Below, piece by piece: positions 1 to 8,908 of a stretch of DNA of 64,000 nt; the first letter of the stretch is position 1, and each line of letters starts with the position of its first letter. Under the pieces are notes generated by a model. The model was not told where the DNA came from. It made no database searches and saw only the letters and a list, made by a program, of their open reading frames with translations. The position numbers were made by a program, and so were the translations under genes. Source of the DNA: Novosphingobium sp. (GTDB lineage: Bacteria; Pseudomonadota; Alphaproteobacteria; Sphingomonadales; Sphingomonadaceae); assembly GCF_027489515.1 (NCBI RefSeq), contig NZ_JAIXZS010000058.1, positions 30,047-94,046 on the forward strand. The letters are read 5' to 3'.

Positions 1-522
1 GAAGAAGTAGAATACCCCGGCGAGGATGCAGAACAGGTCACCGATCAACGTAGCATGATCGATCTCCATCGATCGTCCCAGCAGAATGGCGGCACCGCCT
101 AAGGCGAGAGCGATGGCAGCGATCTCGAATGGTCTTGGCAAACGGCGGGCGGCGACAAGGCCCCATGCCATAAGGATCAGGCTGCCCGAGTTCCCGAAGA
201 GGGACGCATTACCGAGCCGGGTATGGGCTATGCCGATGTGCCAACTGGCCAGATCAAGCGCAAAGGCCACGCCCGCCGTGATGATCAGCATCCATGTTGC
301 AAGCGGCGCTGCCGGCCTTGCGCTGCCACGCTGTCGCAGAGCCAGGAGGGCAAGCAGCGGGAGCGGCAGAAAAAGGCGCCAGAAGCCGGCCGAAACCGGG
401 CCCGAATCCGCCAGCCGCACGAACCACGGCCCCAGCGCCAGGGCAAAGTTGCCGCCCAGCAGCGCCACGAAATGCCAGGGATTGGGCGGCGTGACCTCAC
501 GCCGGTCGTCGATGCTCGTCAT
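1..522 (-). CDS. EamA/DMT-family permease (partial, N-terminal part)
   Basis: The gene reads leftward from an ATG at 522 and stays open for 174 codons to the window edge, so its C-terminal half is missing. The translation has alternating hydrophobic helices typical of the drug/metabolite transporter (EamA) superfamily, including an early helix rich in Gly/Ala/Leu ending in GPWFVRLADSGPVSAGFWR, a pattern common in the first EamA repeat. An in-frame TAG three codons upstream supports this start. It is divergent from the reductase gene at 779, with about 256 bases between them that hold the two promoters and no gene I can support. The substrate cannot be told. Confidence 0.85.
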   Translation of the reverse strand, partial: MTSIDDRREVTPPNPWHFVALLGGNFALALGPWFVRLADSGPVSAGFWRLFLPLPLLALLALRQRGSARPAAPLATWMLIITAGVAFALDLASWHIGIAHTRLGNASLFGNSGSLILMAWGLVAARRLPRPFEIAAIALALGGAAILLGRSMEIDHATLIGDLFCILAGVFYFF

Positions 523-778
523 GGCCCGCTATTCAACTCGCGCTTGTCATGCGGACACCGGCATCCTAGCTGGGTTGCAAATGGAAACCCTGTCGGGCGT
601 GACGGGGTCGGGCTATCATGTTTGTGGGGCTGACGCCGATCAGGCGATGCCTCACTCTCGGGCATGGCCATAGAGCGCCCGCTCGTGTTTCCCAAGCCCC
701 GCGTCTTCATGTTCCACGCGCCTAGCGCATGGTGATCAATCAGTTTGAGCATCCCTATCCCGAGAAGGAGCCCCGTTG

Positions 779-1888
779 ATGCACGAATCGCTGTTCCGGC
801 CGATCCAGCTTGGTGCGATTACCGCGCCGAACCGCATCTTGATGGCTCCGCTGACGCGGGGTCGCGCTGGCCCTGATGCCGTGCCGACCGAGATCATGCA
901 GACCTACTACCGCCAGCGTGCGGGCGCGGGTCTCATCATTAGTGAAGCCACCGGCATCAGCCGCGAAGGCTCCGGCTGGCCGAGCGCACCGGGCATCTGG
1001 TCCGACGAGCAGGTCGAGGCATGGAAGCCTGTAACCGAGGCCGTACACGAGGCGGGCGGGCGGATCATCCTGCAGCTTTGGCACATGGGGCGGGTCGTTC
1101 ATCCCTACTTCCTCGGCGGCGAACCGCCGGTCTCCGCCTCGGCAACGAAGGCGCCTGGGCATGCCCACACGCCGGAAGGCCGCAAGGAGAACGCAATTGC
1201 GCGCCCCCTCCGGCTCGACGAGATGCCGCGCGTCGTAGACGACTATGGCCGCGCTGCCGAAAACGCGAAGCGGGCCGGGTTCGATGGTGTGCAACTCCAC
1301 GGTGCAAACGGCTATCTGATCGACCAGTTCCTGCGCGATTCCTCGAATCTTCGCGATGACGATTACGGTGGCAGCCCGGAGAACCGCGTGCGGTTGATGC
1401 GCGAGGTCATGGAGCGTCTTGTCGCGATCTGGGGCGCCGATCGCGTGTCCATCCGGCTCTCTCCCAACGGTGAGAGCCAGGGTGTTGACGACAGCGACCC
1501 CGCAACCCTGTTTGCCGAAGCGGCACGCGTGCTCGAAGCGCTTAAAGTTGCCTTCATCGAGCTGCGCCAGCCTGGGCCGGACGGCACCTTTGGCGCGACG
1601 ACCGTTCCGCCGCAGGACCATGTCTTCCGCGCGCACTACACCGGGCCACTGGTGCTCAACAGCGACTACACGCCCGAAAGCGCGGCCGCCGATGTGGGGT
1701 CTGGCCGCGCGGACGCTGTCAGCTTTGGCAGGCCCTATATCTCCAATCCCGATCTCGTCGATCGCATCCGGATCAGTGCAGAGCTCGCACCCAATGTCGG
1801 CGTGCCGCAGACATGGTATTTCCCAGGTGAGGCCGGATATATCGATTATCCGACGCTCGCCGAGGAACGTGCACGCGCTACAGCGTGA
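779..1888 (+). CDS. Old-yellow-enzyme family alkene reductase (NADH:flavin oxidoreductase)
   Basis: This 369-residue protein is a full-length FMN-dependent ene-reductase of the OYE/NemA family. It begins with the LFRPIQLG..NRILMAPLTR segment and carries the HGANGYL motif, giving the substrate-binding pair His174/Asn177 and the likely proton donor Tyr179. LQLWHMGR and the C-terminal SFGRPYISNPDL phosphate-binding region are also present. Such enzymes reduce activated C=C bonds and some nitro or nitrate esters using NAD(P)H; the physiological substrate is unknown. I chose the ATG at 779, preceded by a GAAGGAG ribosome site, over the TTG codon just before it. No TetR-type regulator sits next to it. 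The CitE-like gene follows after 38 bases. Confidence 0.93.
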   Translation: MHESLFRPIQLGAITAPNRILMAPLTRGRAGPDAVPTEIMQTYYRQRAGAGLIISEATGISREGSGWPSAPGIWSDEQVEAWKPVTEAVHEAGGRIILQLWHMGRVVHPYFLGGEPPVSASATKAPGHAHTPEGRKENAIARPLRLDEMPRVVDDYGRAAENAKRAGFDGVQLHGANGYLIDQFLRDSSNLRDDDYGGSPENRVRLMREVMERLVAIWGADRVSIRLSPNGESQGVDDSDPATLFAEAARVLEALKVAFIELRQPGPDGTFGATTVPPQDHVFRAHYTGPLVLNSDYTPESAAADVGSGRADAVSFGRPYISNPDLVDRIRISAELAPNVGVPQTWYFPGEAGYIDYPTLAEERARATA

Positions 1889-1926
1889 CCGCGCGGCGCT
1901 GCACCAGGAGATAATAGGAGCAAGAC

Positions 1927-2811
1927 ATGCGCACGGTTCCGCGATCCTGGCTCTTTGTCCCGGGCGATAGCGAGAAGAAACTGCTCAAGACGCCAGAGAC
2001 GGGCGCGCATGCGCTGATCGTCGATCTGGAGGATGCGGTCGCCCTGTCCGTAAAGCCGGCTGCGCGCCGGATGACGCGCGACTGGCTGGAGGCCCACAAG
2101 CGCCAGATCACGATGCGCAAGCAGGCGCGCTGGGTGCGCATCAATGCCGTTGAAACGGGGCTGTGGCGGGAAGACCTCGCGGCGGTGATGCCCGGAGCTC
2201 CGGAGGGCATCATGCTGCCCAAGGCAGAAGGGCCTGAACAGATCCGGCAGGTGGCGGCGGAAATCTATGAGCTTGAGCAGCGCCACGGCATTCCCAATGG
2301 CCAGACCCGGCTGCTACCCCTCGTGAGCGAAACGCCGCGGGCGGCCCTCACCATTCCAGCCTACATGGATGCTTCGATGCCCCGGCTGGCCGGCCTGACG
2401 TGGGGCGCCGAGGACCTTTCCGCCGAGCTTGGGGCGGCGCGCAAGCGCGATGATGATGGCCAGTGGACAGATGCTTTTTGTTTCGTCCGAGCGCAGACAT
2501 TGCTCGTTGCGCACGCCCGAGGCGTTTGGGCGATCGATACCCTTTATGCCGACTTCAGGGACGTCGAGGGTACGAGGCGGGCGGCACAGGCGGCACGGGC
2601 TGATGGCTTTTCGGGCATGCTGGCCATACATCCCACGCAAGTGCCGCTGATCAACGCTGCTTTTACCCCAAGCGAGGATGAACTTGCCGCCGCGCGTGCC
2701 ATCGTCGATGCGTTCGCGGCAAACCCCGGGGTCGGGGCGATCCAGCTCAATGGGCGGATGCTGGATCAGCCGCATTTGCGCCAGGCAAAGGCGCTACTCG
2801 GAATGGAATAG
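1927..2811 (+). CDS. HpcH/HpaI aldolase / CitE-like CoA-ester lyase
   Basis: The 294-residue protein belongs to the CitE/HpcH TIM-barrel family, which cleaves or forms C-C bonds in CoA thioesters such as citramalyl- or malyl-CoA. Diagnostic segments are RSWLFVPGDSEKK near the N-terminus, LIVDLEDAV (metal-binding region), the conserved Arg and Glu of the middle part (LLPLVSETPRA), WGAEDLSAELGA, and the C-terminal GFSGMLAIHPTQV. The start ATG at 1927 has an AGGAG about 10 bases upstream. It probably shares a transcript with the reductase ahead of it. No other citrate lyase subunits are nearby, so it is one of the stand-alone CitE-like proteins. Confidence 0.9.
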   Translation: MRTVPRSWLFVPGDSEKKLLKTPETGAHALIVDLEDAVALSVKPAARRMTRDWLEAHKRQITMRKQARWVRINAVETGLWREDLAAVMPGAPEGIMLPKAEGPEQIRQVAAEIYELEQRHGIPNGQTRLLPLVSETPRAALTIPAYMDASMPRLAGLTWGAEDLSAELGAARKRDDDGQWTDAFCFVRAQTLLVAHARGVWAIDTLYADFRDVEGTRRAAQAARADGFSGMLAIHPTQVPLINAAFTPSEDELAAARAIVDAFAANPGVGAIQLNGRMLDQPHLRQAKALLGME

Positions 2812-2823
2812 CCCGGCGGGATG

Positions 2824-3165
2824 CTAGGGTACGGCCAGCTTGGCGCTGGCGGCTGGCTTTGGCCGGTTTGACGCCTCACCTGCGGGCGTGGCTTCGGCAG
2901 GCGCGGCAGGATCACTGGCAGCTTCGGAAGCATCGGCAGCCGTGCTTGCGTCCGGCCGTGCAGCAGCGCTGTGTGCGGCGGGAGCCAATGGTGCAAGGGC
3001 CTGCGACCGATCGGTTTCAAGCATAGCGTCGCTGACGGTGCCCGGCAGTACCTCGCCGCTGGCGGTCGGGCCCGCCTGCGGAGCCGAAGACTTGCCGCAG
3101 GCGCCAAGGAGCAGGACCGGCGCCAGCACGACAACAAGCGAAGGTGAGAACAGCAGTCTGGTCAT
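2824..3165 (-). CDS. Small Ala/Pro-rich lipoprotein (hypothetical)
   Basis: I do not recognise this 113-residue protein. It starts with a signal peptide ending in a clear lipobox, LLGAC, so it should be lipidated at Cys23 and anchored in the envelope. After that comes a short segment, [16 protein letters not shown], then a low-complexity Ala/Ser/Pro/Glu tail of about 55 residues with no visible domain. Its ATG overlaps the lipB stop codon by four bases (ATGA), so the two are probably translationally coupled although nothing in it suggests a role in lipoylation. Its 3' end is convergent with the CitE-like gene. Confidence 0.7.
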   Translation of the reverse strand: MTRLLFSPSLVVVLAPVLLLGACGKSSAPQAGPTASGEVLPGTVSDAMLETDRSQALAPLAPAAHSAAARPDASTAADASEAASDPAAPAEATPAGEASNRPKPAASAKLAVP

Positions 3166-3845
3166 GAAAGGTCCTTATCGCCAAAGTCTTGCGCCCCACG
3201 CGGTTCAAGGCGGGCAAGGAAGGCTTCAGTCCTTGCCAGCAATGCCCGATCCCACTCCTCCGGCGCGACCGCAATGCCGAGTGCGGCGAGGCTGGTGACG
3301 CCATAATCCTCGATGCCGCAGGGCACAATTCCGCCGAAATGCGTCAGATCCGGTGCAAGATTCACCGAAAAGCCGTGCATCGTTACCCACCGGCGAATGC
3401 GGATCCCGATCGCGCCGATCTTGGCCTCCCCGCCGTCAGCGCCGCGAGTCCAGATTCCAACGCGCCCTTCGGCCCGCCACGCGTTGACGCCGAAATCACC
3501 CAACGTCTCGATCACCCAACCTTCGACGGCATGGACAAACCCGCGCACGTCGCGCGCGCGCTTGCCTAGATCGAGGACCAGATAGCCGACGCGCTGGCCG
3601 GGGCCGTGATAGGTATAGCGCCCGCCGCGTCCGGCCTCCACGACATCAAAGCGAGGATCGAGCAGTTCGTCAGCCGCTGCGCTGGTTCCGGCTGTATAGA
3701 CCGGCGGGTGCTCAAGCAGCCAAACGAGCTCCCGCGCCGTGCCTTCATGCACGGCTGCGTTGCGGGCCGTCATTTCATCGAGGGCCTCGCGATACGGTAT
3801 CAGGTCATGAGCCTGTCTTATCTCTATCTGATCCGGAACCTGCAT
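3162..3845 (-). CDS. lipB: Lipoyl(octanoyl) transferase LipB
   Basis: LipB moves octanoyl from octanoyl-ACP onto the lipoyl domains of 2-oxoacid dehydrogenases and the glycine cleavage H protein, the first step of lipoate assembly in the cytosol. The protein shows [12 protein letters not shown], the conserved Lys142 in AKIGAIGIR, and the catalytic Cys176 in GGIVPCGI. I start it at the ATG at 3845 (227 residues, normal family length); an upstream in-frame start at 3902 would add 19 residues unlike the family. lipA is not in this window. The small lipoprotein gene overlaps its stop codon. Confidence 0.95.
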   Translation of the reverse strand: MQVPDQIEIRQAHDLIPYREALDEMTARNAAVHEGTARELVWLLEHPPVYTAGTSAAADELLDPRFDVVEAGRGGRYTYHGPGQRVGYLVLDLGKRARDVRGFVHAVEGWVIETLGDFGVNAWRAEGRVGIWTRGADGGEAKIGAIGIRIRRWVTMHGFSVNLAPDLTHFGGIVPCGIEDYGVTSLAALGIAVAPEEWDRALLARTEAFLARLEPRGAQDFGDKDLS

Positions 3846-3958
3846 GGTCCATGCGCATGAACGCGTGCCTTCTTGCTGGCAAGACCCGGAGGTTGATTGC
3901 ACTACGGCAAGGGGTGCGCATCCCTTTCGGTCCTGCTAGGGCTGCGAGCGAAAGGGAC

Positions 3959-4771
3959 ATGACCGGCGTGACGACTTTGGACAGCAGTGCGGCTTGGGCA
4001 AGTGCCACGCGGATGGTTGCTGCCAACCGCGATCTGCTCATGGCAATAGCAGGAGTGTTCTATGTGCTCCCGGGCCTCGCCGGCGCCGTGTTCGTGCCGT
4101 CACCAGCAATGACTCCTGACATGACCGAGGCACAAGTGCTTGCGGTGATGCAGGATTATTATGCCAGTTCCCTGCCTGCCCTGTTGATCCTCTCGCTGTT
4201 TCCCATGGCCGGTATGCTGACAATGCTCGTGGCCATGCTTGATACGGCAAGGCCAACAGTTGCGCAGGCGATCCGGCACAGTCTGCGCGCTCTGCCCTCC
4301 TATTTCGCTGCCCAGCTGCTGATCGCGCTGGCCATCCTGCCTGTTTCGATGGCCCTCGCAAGCGTGCTTGCCTTGCTCTTGCCGGATGACCGGCTCGCGG
4401 TCTCGGTCGCGCTGGGCCTGCTGCTCTATCCGATCATGCGCACGATGCTGGTCGGGCCCGTCGTCGCGGGTAAGGGCGTGCGGAATCCCGTTGCTGCGAT
4501 ACGGGAGAGCATCCGGCTCACACGGCGCAATGCCGGGCGGATTCTCCTGTTCATTGGTCTCGCCGCGTTTGTGTTTCTGGTCGTGTACGGCCTTGTCATG
4601 ATGTTCGTTGGCGTGGTGCTTGTGCTGATGTTCAAAGGCGAGCCCCAGCGTTTGCTGGGCGAAGGCGTGGCGGGCGTGCTACTGGCCATCGGCTACACCT
4701 ACTTTGTGGCCATGCTCGCGGCCATTTACAGCCAACTTGCCAGCGATATGGCTGGCCCCGAAGGCCGGTGA
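3959..4771 (+). CDS. Multi-pass membrane protein, unknown function
   Basis: This 270-residue protein is mostly hydrophobic, with about six predicted membrane segments separated by short loops. The cytoplasmic-looking element NPVAAIRESIRLTRRNAGRI resembles the amphipathic stretch seen in membrane proteins of the glycerophosphodiester phosphodiesterase membrane-domain type, but I cannot assign a function. I chose the ATG at 3959 with GAAAGGG ahead of it; the open frame runs upstream to 3851 but that part is hydrophilic and Arg-rich. It is divergent from lipB. Its stop codon overlaps the GTG start of the MFS gene (GTGA), so the two are likely made together. Confidence 0.75.
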   Translation: MTGVTTLDSSAAWASATRMVAANRDLLMAIAGVFYVLPGLAGAVFVPSPAMTPDMTEAQVLAVMQDYYASSLPALLILSLFPMAGMLTMLVAMLDTARPTVAQAIRHSLRALPSYFAAQLLIALAILPVSMALASVLALLLPDDRLAVSVALGLLLYPIMRTMLVGPVVAGKGVRNPVAAIRESIRLTRRNAGRILLFIGLAAFVFLVVYGLVMMFVGVVLVLMFKGEPQRLLGEGVAGVLLAIGYTYFVAMLAAIYSQLASDMAGPEGR

Positions 4772-6114
4772 CCCGGGTGGACGAGACTGACGTGCAGCTG
4801 CCGCGCAGCCGCATGGCGCTGCTGTTCATGGTCATGCTGGTCACGGCCGCCGGCAATACCGCGATGCAGTCGGTGATGCCCTCGATCGGCACGCACCTCC
4901 AGATCGCCGATGTCTGGGTGAGCCTGGCCTACAGCTGGTCGGCCCTGCTGTGGATGTTGCTTGCGCCGTTCTGGGCCCGCCGCTCCGATCGGCGGGGGCG
5001 CAAGGCGATGATGGCGTTGGGTCTTGTCGGCTTCGCGGTCTCTTTCGCTTTGTGCGGAGCGGCCCTCTACGCGGGGCTCAAGGGCAGCATAAGCGGTCTC
5101 ACCGCCATTCTCCTGTTCGCTGCGGCACGCTCACTTTACGGCGGCTTCGGTTCGGCTGCGCCGCCTGCCGTGCAGGCTTATGTCGCCAGCCGGACAAGCC
5201 GCGCAGAGCGCACGCAAGCGCTGTCGATGGTTTCGTCGAGCTTCGGACTGGGGACCGTGCTGGGGCCGGCACTTGCCCCGTTGCTGATCCTGCCCGGTAT
5301 TGGCCTGATTGGACCATTCGCGGCTTTCACGCTGGCCGCAGTGATTGTTCTCGTTCTGCTGCGGCTGCGACTACCGGACGATGATCCGCGATTTGCCGGC
5401 CGCGGCGAAATTCTCGGGGAGCCGATGAGCGCTTCCTCAAGCCCGCGGATGGGCAAAGTGGGCGACGAGGCAGGCGACCGTCTGCATGGCGATCTCGAAC
5501 TCGATGGCCATTCGGACGATTCGAAAGCCGGTAGATTGCGCTGGGGTGATCCGCGTTTGCGGGCCTGGCTCGCGGCTGGAACATTGGGCGGTCAGGCGCA
5601 GTCGATTCTGCTTGGCGTGATCGGCTTTCTGCTGCTCGACCGACTTGGCCTTCGGCATCAGCCCGATGCGGCAGCGGGGCCAATCGGTCTTGTCCTGATG
5701 TGCGGCGCGGTCGCCACCCTGCTGGCACAGTGGGGCCTGATCCCCATGATGAAGCTTGGGCCCCGCACGTCGACGCTGTGGGGAATGGGCCTCGTAGCCG
5801 TTGGCACCCTTTGTATGGCAACGGGCCGCGATCTTCATGCCATCGCCACCGGCTTTGCCATCTGCTCGCTGGGTTTCGGTTTGTTTCGCCCGGGCTTTAC
5901 CTCCGGCGCGAGCCTTGCGGTAACTCCGGCCGAACAGGGTCAGTCAGCAGGGATCGTCGCCGCGGTGAATGGTTCGGCCTACATTATTTCGCCGGCGATT
6001 GGCGTGTGGCTCTACAATCACTCGAGCTGGCTGGCATGGGGTGTGGTCGAGCTGCTTGCGCTGACCGTCATTCTGGTTTGCCTGTTCGGTATGCGCCGCG
6101 ATGCCGCAACCTGA
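4768..6114 (+). CDS. MFS transporter
   Basis: The 448-residue protein has about twelve membrane helices and the loop 2-3 MFS motif in the form LLAPFWARRSDRRGRKAMM. It begins at a GTG overlapping the previous stop codon. The central cytoplasmic loop (about residues 210-260) is unusually long, hydrophilic and rich in Asp, Gly and Ser. The overall pattern resembles drug- or metabolite-exporting MFS permeases, but the substrate is not readable from the sequence. Coupling to the upstream membrane protein suggests a shared role. A second GTG nine bases downstream is an alternative start. Confidence 0.88.
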   Translation: MTRVDETDVQLPRSRMALLFMVMLVTAAGNTAMQSVMPSIGTHLQIADVWVSLAYSWSALLWMLLAPFWARRSDRRGRKAMMALGLVGFAVSFALCGAALYAGLKGSISGLTAILLFAAARSLYGGFGSAAPPAVQAYVASRTSRAERTQALSMVSSSFGLGTVLGPALAPLLILPGIGLIGPFAAFTLAAVIVLVLLRLRLPDDDPRFAGRGEILGEPMSASSSPRMGKVGDEAGDRLHGDLELDGHSDDSKAGRLRWGDPRLRAWLAAGTLGGQAQSILLGVIGFLLLDRLGLRHQPDAAAGPIGLVLMCGAVATLLAQWGLIPMMKLGPRTSTLWGMGLVAVGTLCMATGRDLHAIATGFAICSLGFGLFRPGFTSGASLAVTPAEQGQSAGIVAAVNGSAYIISPAIGVWLYNHSSWLAWGVVELLALTVILVCLFGMRRDAAT

Positions 6115-6119
6115 TGCCG

Positions 6120-7040
6120 CTATGGCAGATTGAGACGGGCAACTACGCGCCCTGCTGCCGCATCGTGGAGCCGCACCGACAGCATCAGCATGAGGTTGAG
6201 CACGATCGACAAGTACATGAAGTACCACAGCGGACTGCCGACGATCATCGAGAAACCCAGCAGGATCGCCCGCGGATTAGGCCCAAGATAGCGCAGCATT
6301 ACGAGCAAAGGCCGCTGTTCGCGCTGAACTTCGGCGCGAATGCGAGCAAGGAGTGCCGGATCGCTCGCCATGGCGCCGGTTACTGCAGCATCGATGCGCA
6401 GGGCATTCGGGCTCATGCCCGCAGCAAGGCGCAAGTAACCGGCCACGACCACCCGTAGCAGAATTCCGAAGCCGCCCTTGTCGCTGAACAGGGCCTTCCC
6501 ATTGCTGCTCGAGTTGTGGAGCCACGGCGTTCCGTAGGTCCAGTGCTGGTAGAACCGCCGCTGCACTTCGACATGGTTTGCCTGAACAATGTGGCTGGCA
6601 CCAGCGGCAAGGGTCCAGAACCACGCCCAGCCTGCGCCGAAGGTGCGGGTTAGAACGAAAGCCAGCAGCACATAGAGCACGATATGGCTGACATAGTCGC
6701 AGATGCCGTCCACTAGTTCGCCAAGCGGGCTGGTGCGTCCCGTGATGCGGGCCAGGTCTCCGTCCGCGCCGTCCACAACATGCCACGACATGTGCAGCAG
6801 CAAGCCCAGCAGCGCCCAGATCGGCCCGGATGTGCTCCAGTAGACTATGCCTGCGGCCACAACCATCAGTCCGCCAAACACGGAGACCATGTTGGGGGTT
6901 ATTGGCGTTGGCGCAAGCAACCGGGCAAGCTGCCAGGCGAGTGGATGATACAGGTAGTGGTTGAGCGCGTCCTGCATCTCCCGCGCCCTTGCCGGGCGTT
7001 TCACGGGCGCGGGCCGGGATGGCGACGGTGAAGAGCTCAT
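6120..7040 (-). CDS. CDP-alcohol phosphatidyltransferase family protein
   Basis: This 306-residue membrane enzyme carries the complete family signature: Asp90, Asp93-Gly94, Ala97-Arg98, Gly107, Asp111 and Asp115 at the exact spacing D-x2-DG-x2-AR-x8-G-x3-D-x3-D. These residues bind the metal and the CDP-alcohol and transfer the phosphatidyl group to an alcohol acceptor. Several hydrophobic segments follow, and the C-terminal part is longer than in PgsA or PssA. The acceptor is unknown. It lies 15 bases downstream of nadA on the same strand and is convergent with the MFS gene. Confidence 0.9.
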   Translation of the reverse strand: MSSSPSPSRPAPVKRPARAREMQDALNHYLYHPLAWQLARLLAPTPITPNMVSVFGGLMVVAAGIVYWSTSGPIWALLGLLLHMSWHVVDGADGDLARITGRTSPLGELVDGICDYVSHIVLYVLLAFVLTRTFGAGWAWFWTLAAGASHIVQANHVEVQRRFYQHWTYGTPWLHNSSSNGKALFSDKGGFGILLRVVVAGYLRLAAGMSPNALRIDAAVTGAMASDPALLARIRAEVQREQRPLLVMLRYLGPNPRAILLGFSMIVGSPLWYFMYLSIVLNLMLMLSVRLHDAAAGRVVARLNLP

Positions 7041-7055
7041 GCCTTGCCTGCAGCC

Positions 7056-8045
7056 TTACGTGCGTGCGCCGAGATCACCATGGCCAATCGTACCACTCGC
7101 CATCGCCAGCATGGCATCGAGGCTCTTCTTGGCGCCGAGGCGAAGCGTCTCCTCGATTTCGATCCGCGGGGTCAGATCCCGCAGGGCGATGTAGAGCTTC
7201 TCCAGCGTATTGAGCGCCATGTAAGGGCAGATGTTGCAGTTGCAGTTTCCGTCCGCACCCGGTGCGCCGATGAACGTCTTCTCAGGAAGCGCCAGCTGCA
7301 TTTGGTGAATGATGTGCGGCTCGGTAGCTACGATCAGCGTGTCACCTGGGAATGTGCGCGCAAACTGCAGGATACCGCTGGTCGATCCGACATAGTCGGC
7401 GTGGTCGACGATGGTCGGCGGGCATTCCGGATGCGCGGCGACCGGCGCGCCGGGATGCTGGGCCATGAGCTTCAGCAATTCTGTCTCGGAGAAGGCCTCA
7501 TGGACGATGCAGACACCGGGCCAGAGCAGCATCTCGCGCCCGAACTTGCGATTGAGATAGCCGCCAAGATGCCGGTCCGGGCCGAAGATAATCTTCTGCT
7601 CTGGCGGTATCTGCGCGAGGATCGTCTCGGCGCTCGAAGACGTCACGATGACGTCGCTGAGCGCTTTCACTTCGGTCGAGCAGTTGATGTAGGTAAGCGC
7701 GATGTGATCGGGATGGGCTTCGCGGAACGCGCGGAACTTCTCCGGCGGGCAGGAATCTTCGAGGCTGCAACCCGCGTCCATGTCGGGCAGGATTACGACC
7801 TTTTCCGGGCTGAGGATCTTGGCGGTCTCGGCCATGAACTTCACGCCGCAGAAGGCGATCACTTCGGCGTCGGTCGCAGCAGCCTTGCGCGAGAGTTCAA
7901 GCGAGTCGCCAACGAAATCAGCAAGGTCCTGAATCTCGGGCTTCTGGTAATAGTGCGCCAGGATCACTGCCTTGCGGTCTTTGCGCAGCCGGTCGATTTC
8001 GGCGCGCAGATCAAGACCGGCGAGGTTGGCGGGCTGGGCTGTCAT
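7056..8045 (-). CDS. nadA: Quinolinate synthase NadA
   Basis: NadA condenses iminoaspartate with dihydroxyacetone phosphate to form quinolinate in de novo NAD synthesis. The 329-residue protein shows the family landmarks: AVILAHYYQ near the N-terminus, FCGVKFMAETAKIL, DMDAGCSLEDSCP, HPECPP and the Cys-rich CNCNICPYM near the C-terminus. Three of these cysteines ligate the oxygen-sensitive [4Fe-4S] cluster. nadB and nadC are not in the window, so nadA is unlinked; nadD lies some 30 kb away at 37654. A short inverted repeat of six base pairs lies just upstream (about 8068-8087) and may be incidental. Confidence 0.97.
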   Translation of the reverse strand: MTAQPANLAGLDLRAEIDRLRKDRKAVILAHYYQKPEIQDLADFVGDSLELSRKAAATDAEVIAFCGVKFMAETAKILSPEKVVILPDMDAGCSLEDSCPPEKFRAFREAHPDHIALTYINCSTEVKALSDVIVTSSSAETILAQIPPEQKIIFGPDRHLGGYLNRKFGREMLLWPGVCIVHEAFSETELLKLMAQHPGAPVAAHPECPPTIVDHADYVGSTSGILQFARTFPGDTLIVATEPHIIHQMQLALPEKTFIGAPGADGNCNCNICPYMALNTLEKLYIALRDLTPRIEIEETLRLGAKKSLDAMLAMASGTIGHGDLGART

Positions 8046-8101
8046 GGCTCGAAATCCCTTGGTCGAGAGAGAGCCCGTGCCCTCTCTGTTGCGCCCGGCA
8101 C

Positions 8102-8842
8102 TTAGGCAGGCCCGGAGCTACGGGCAATAGCCTCTGCGTACGCCGCCACCACCGGCATGCCGGAGAGCAGCTGGATGAGCCCGTGAACCGCGACAATCAG
8201 CACCATGCCGAGGATTGTGGCCGGGTGGACGCGGCCGAGCACCTTTGCGTCGTGCCGCGCAATGATTCCGAGGAAGCCGATCTGAAAGGCGGCCTCGACC
8301 CAGGCGCCCGCGATCTGGCCGAGCAGCGGCATAGGCAGGAGCCGACCAAGGGCCGGCTCCATGAGGATGACGGTTGCAACGATCATCAGCCGCCGATGCC
8401 ACTGCGTCTGCCTGCGCAGGGCAATCGCGGTCGCCACGATCAGCGCGAAGACGGTCACCTCGACATGCGTGAGTGCCAGAAAATAGGGATTCGTGAAAAA
8501 TGGCGGAACGCGGTGCATGGCGAGGGCCATTCGGCCCGCGAATGCGCCGAGCCCGACAATGACGAGAACAAGCACGAGACTTGCCCACCCGAGACGTCGA
8601 TGCAGCACGAGGTTTCCGCTTGCCGCAAGACTGTTTTGCGCGACGAGAGTTCCAAGCCAGCCGAGCATGGCGAGGCCATGGGCATGGATATAGAACGGAG
8701 TCCTGACCGGGTTGACGAATCCGCGCAAGGCCCACTGCAGAAACCCGAATACGATAAGGGCGGCCAGCACCTGCGCAAGGCGGGTGAAGAACTGTTGATC
8801 GGACTGATACGAAGACAGCGACCGCACTGCTGCAAGTTCCAT
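8102..8842 (-). CDS. Seven-helix-type membrane protein, unknown function
   Basis: I do not recognise a characterised family. The 246-residue protein has about seven hydrophobic segments with recurring membrane-border histidines: IHAHG in the second segment, LHRRLGW, and WHRRLM before MEPALGR. This spacing of His residues recalls small haem- or quinone-binding membrane proteins, but that is only an inference. I chose the ATG at 8842, which has GGGAG upstream, over an in-frame start at 8887. It lies upstream of nadA on the same strand, 56 bases away. Confidence 0.7.
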   Translation of the reverse strand: MELAAVRSLSSYQSDQQFFTRLAQVLAALIVFGFLQWALRGFVNPVRTPFYIHAHGLAMLGWLGTLVAQNSLAASGNLVLHRRLGWASLVLVLVIVGLGAFAGRMALAMHRVPPFFTNPYFLALTHVEVTVFALIVATAIALRRQTQWHRRLMIVATVILMEPALGRLLPMPLLGQIAGAWVEAAFQIGFLGIIARHDAKVLGRVHPATILGMVLIVAVHGLIQLLSGMPVVAAYAEAIARSSGPA

Positions 8843-8908
8843 ATGCCCACTCCCATGGTTTGTCAGTGACGTGACCGTCTGGGCCAAGCTATCCCCCGGA
8901 AGGGCAAG

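Noticed and set aside
86..673. Plus-strand frame covering the left end
   Set aside because: The minus strand encodes a membrane permease with clear helices here; the plus-strand product is Arg-rich and shapeless.
755..1636. A 293-codon minus-strand frame opposite the OYE-type reductase
   Set aside because: No recognisable domain; lies within a well-supported gene.
8068..8087. Short inverted repeat between nadA and the upstream membrane gene
   Set aside because: A six-base-pair stem with an eight-base loop and no T-tract is too weak to call a terminator.
7044..8105. A 353-codon plus-strand frame opposite nadA
   Set aside because: Shadow of nadA; the cysteine motifs and start belong to the minus-strand gene.
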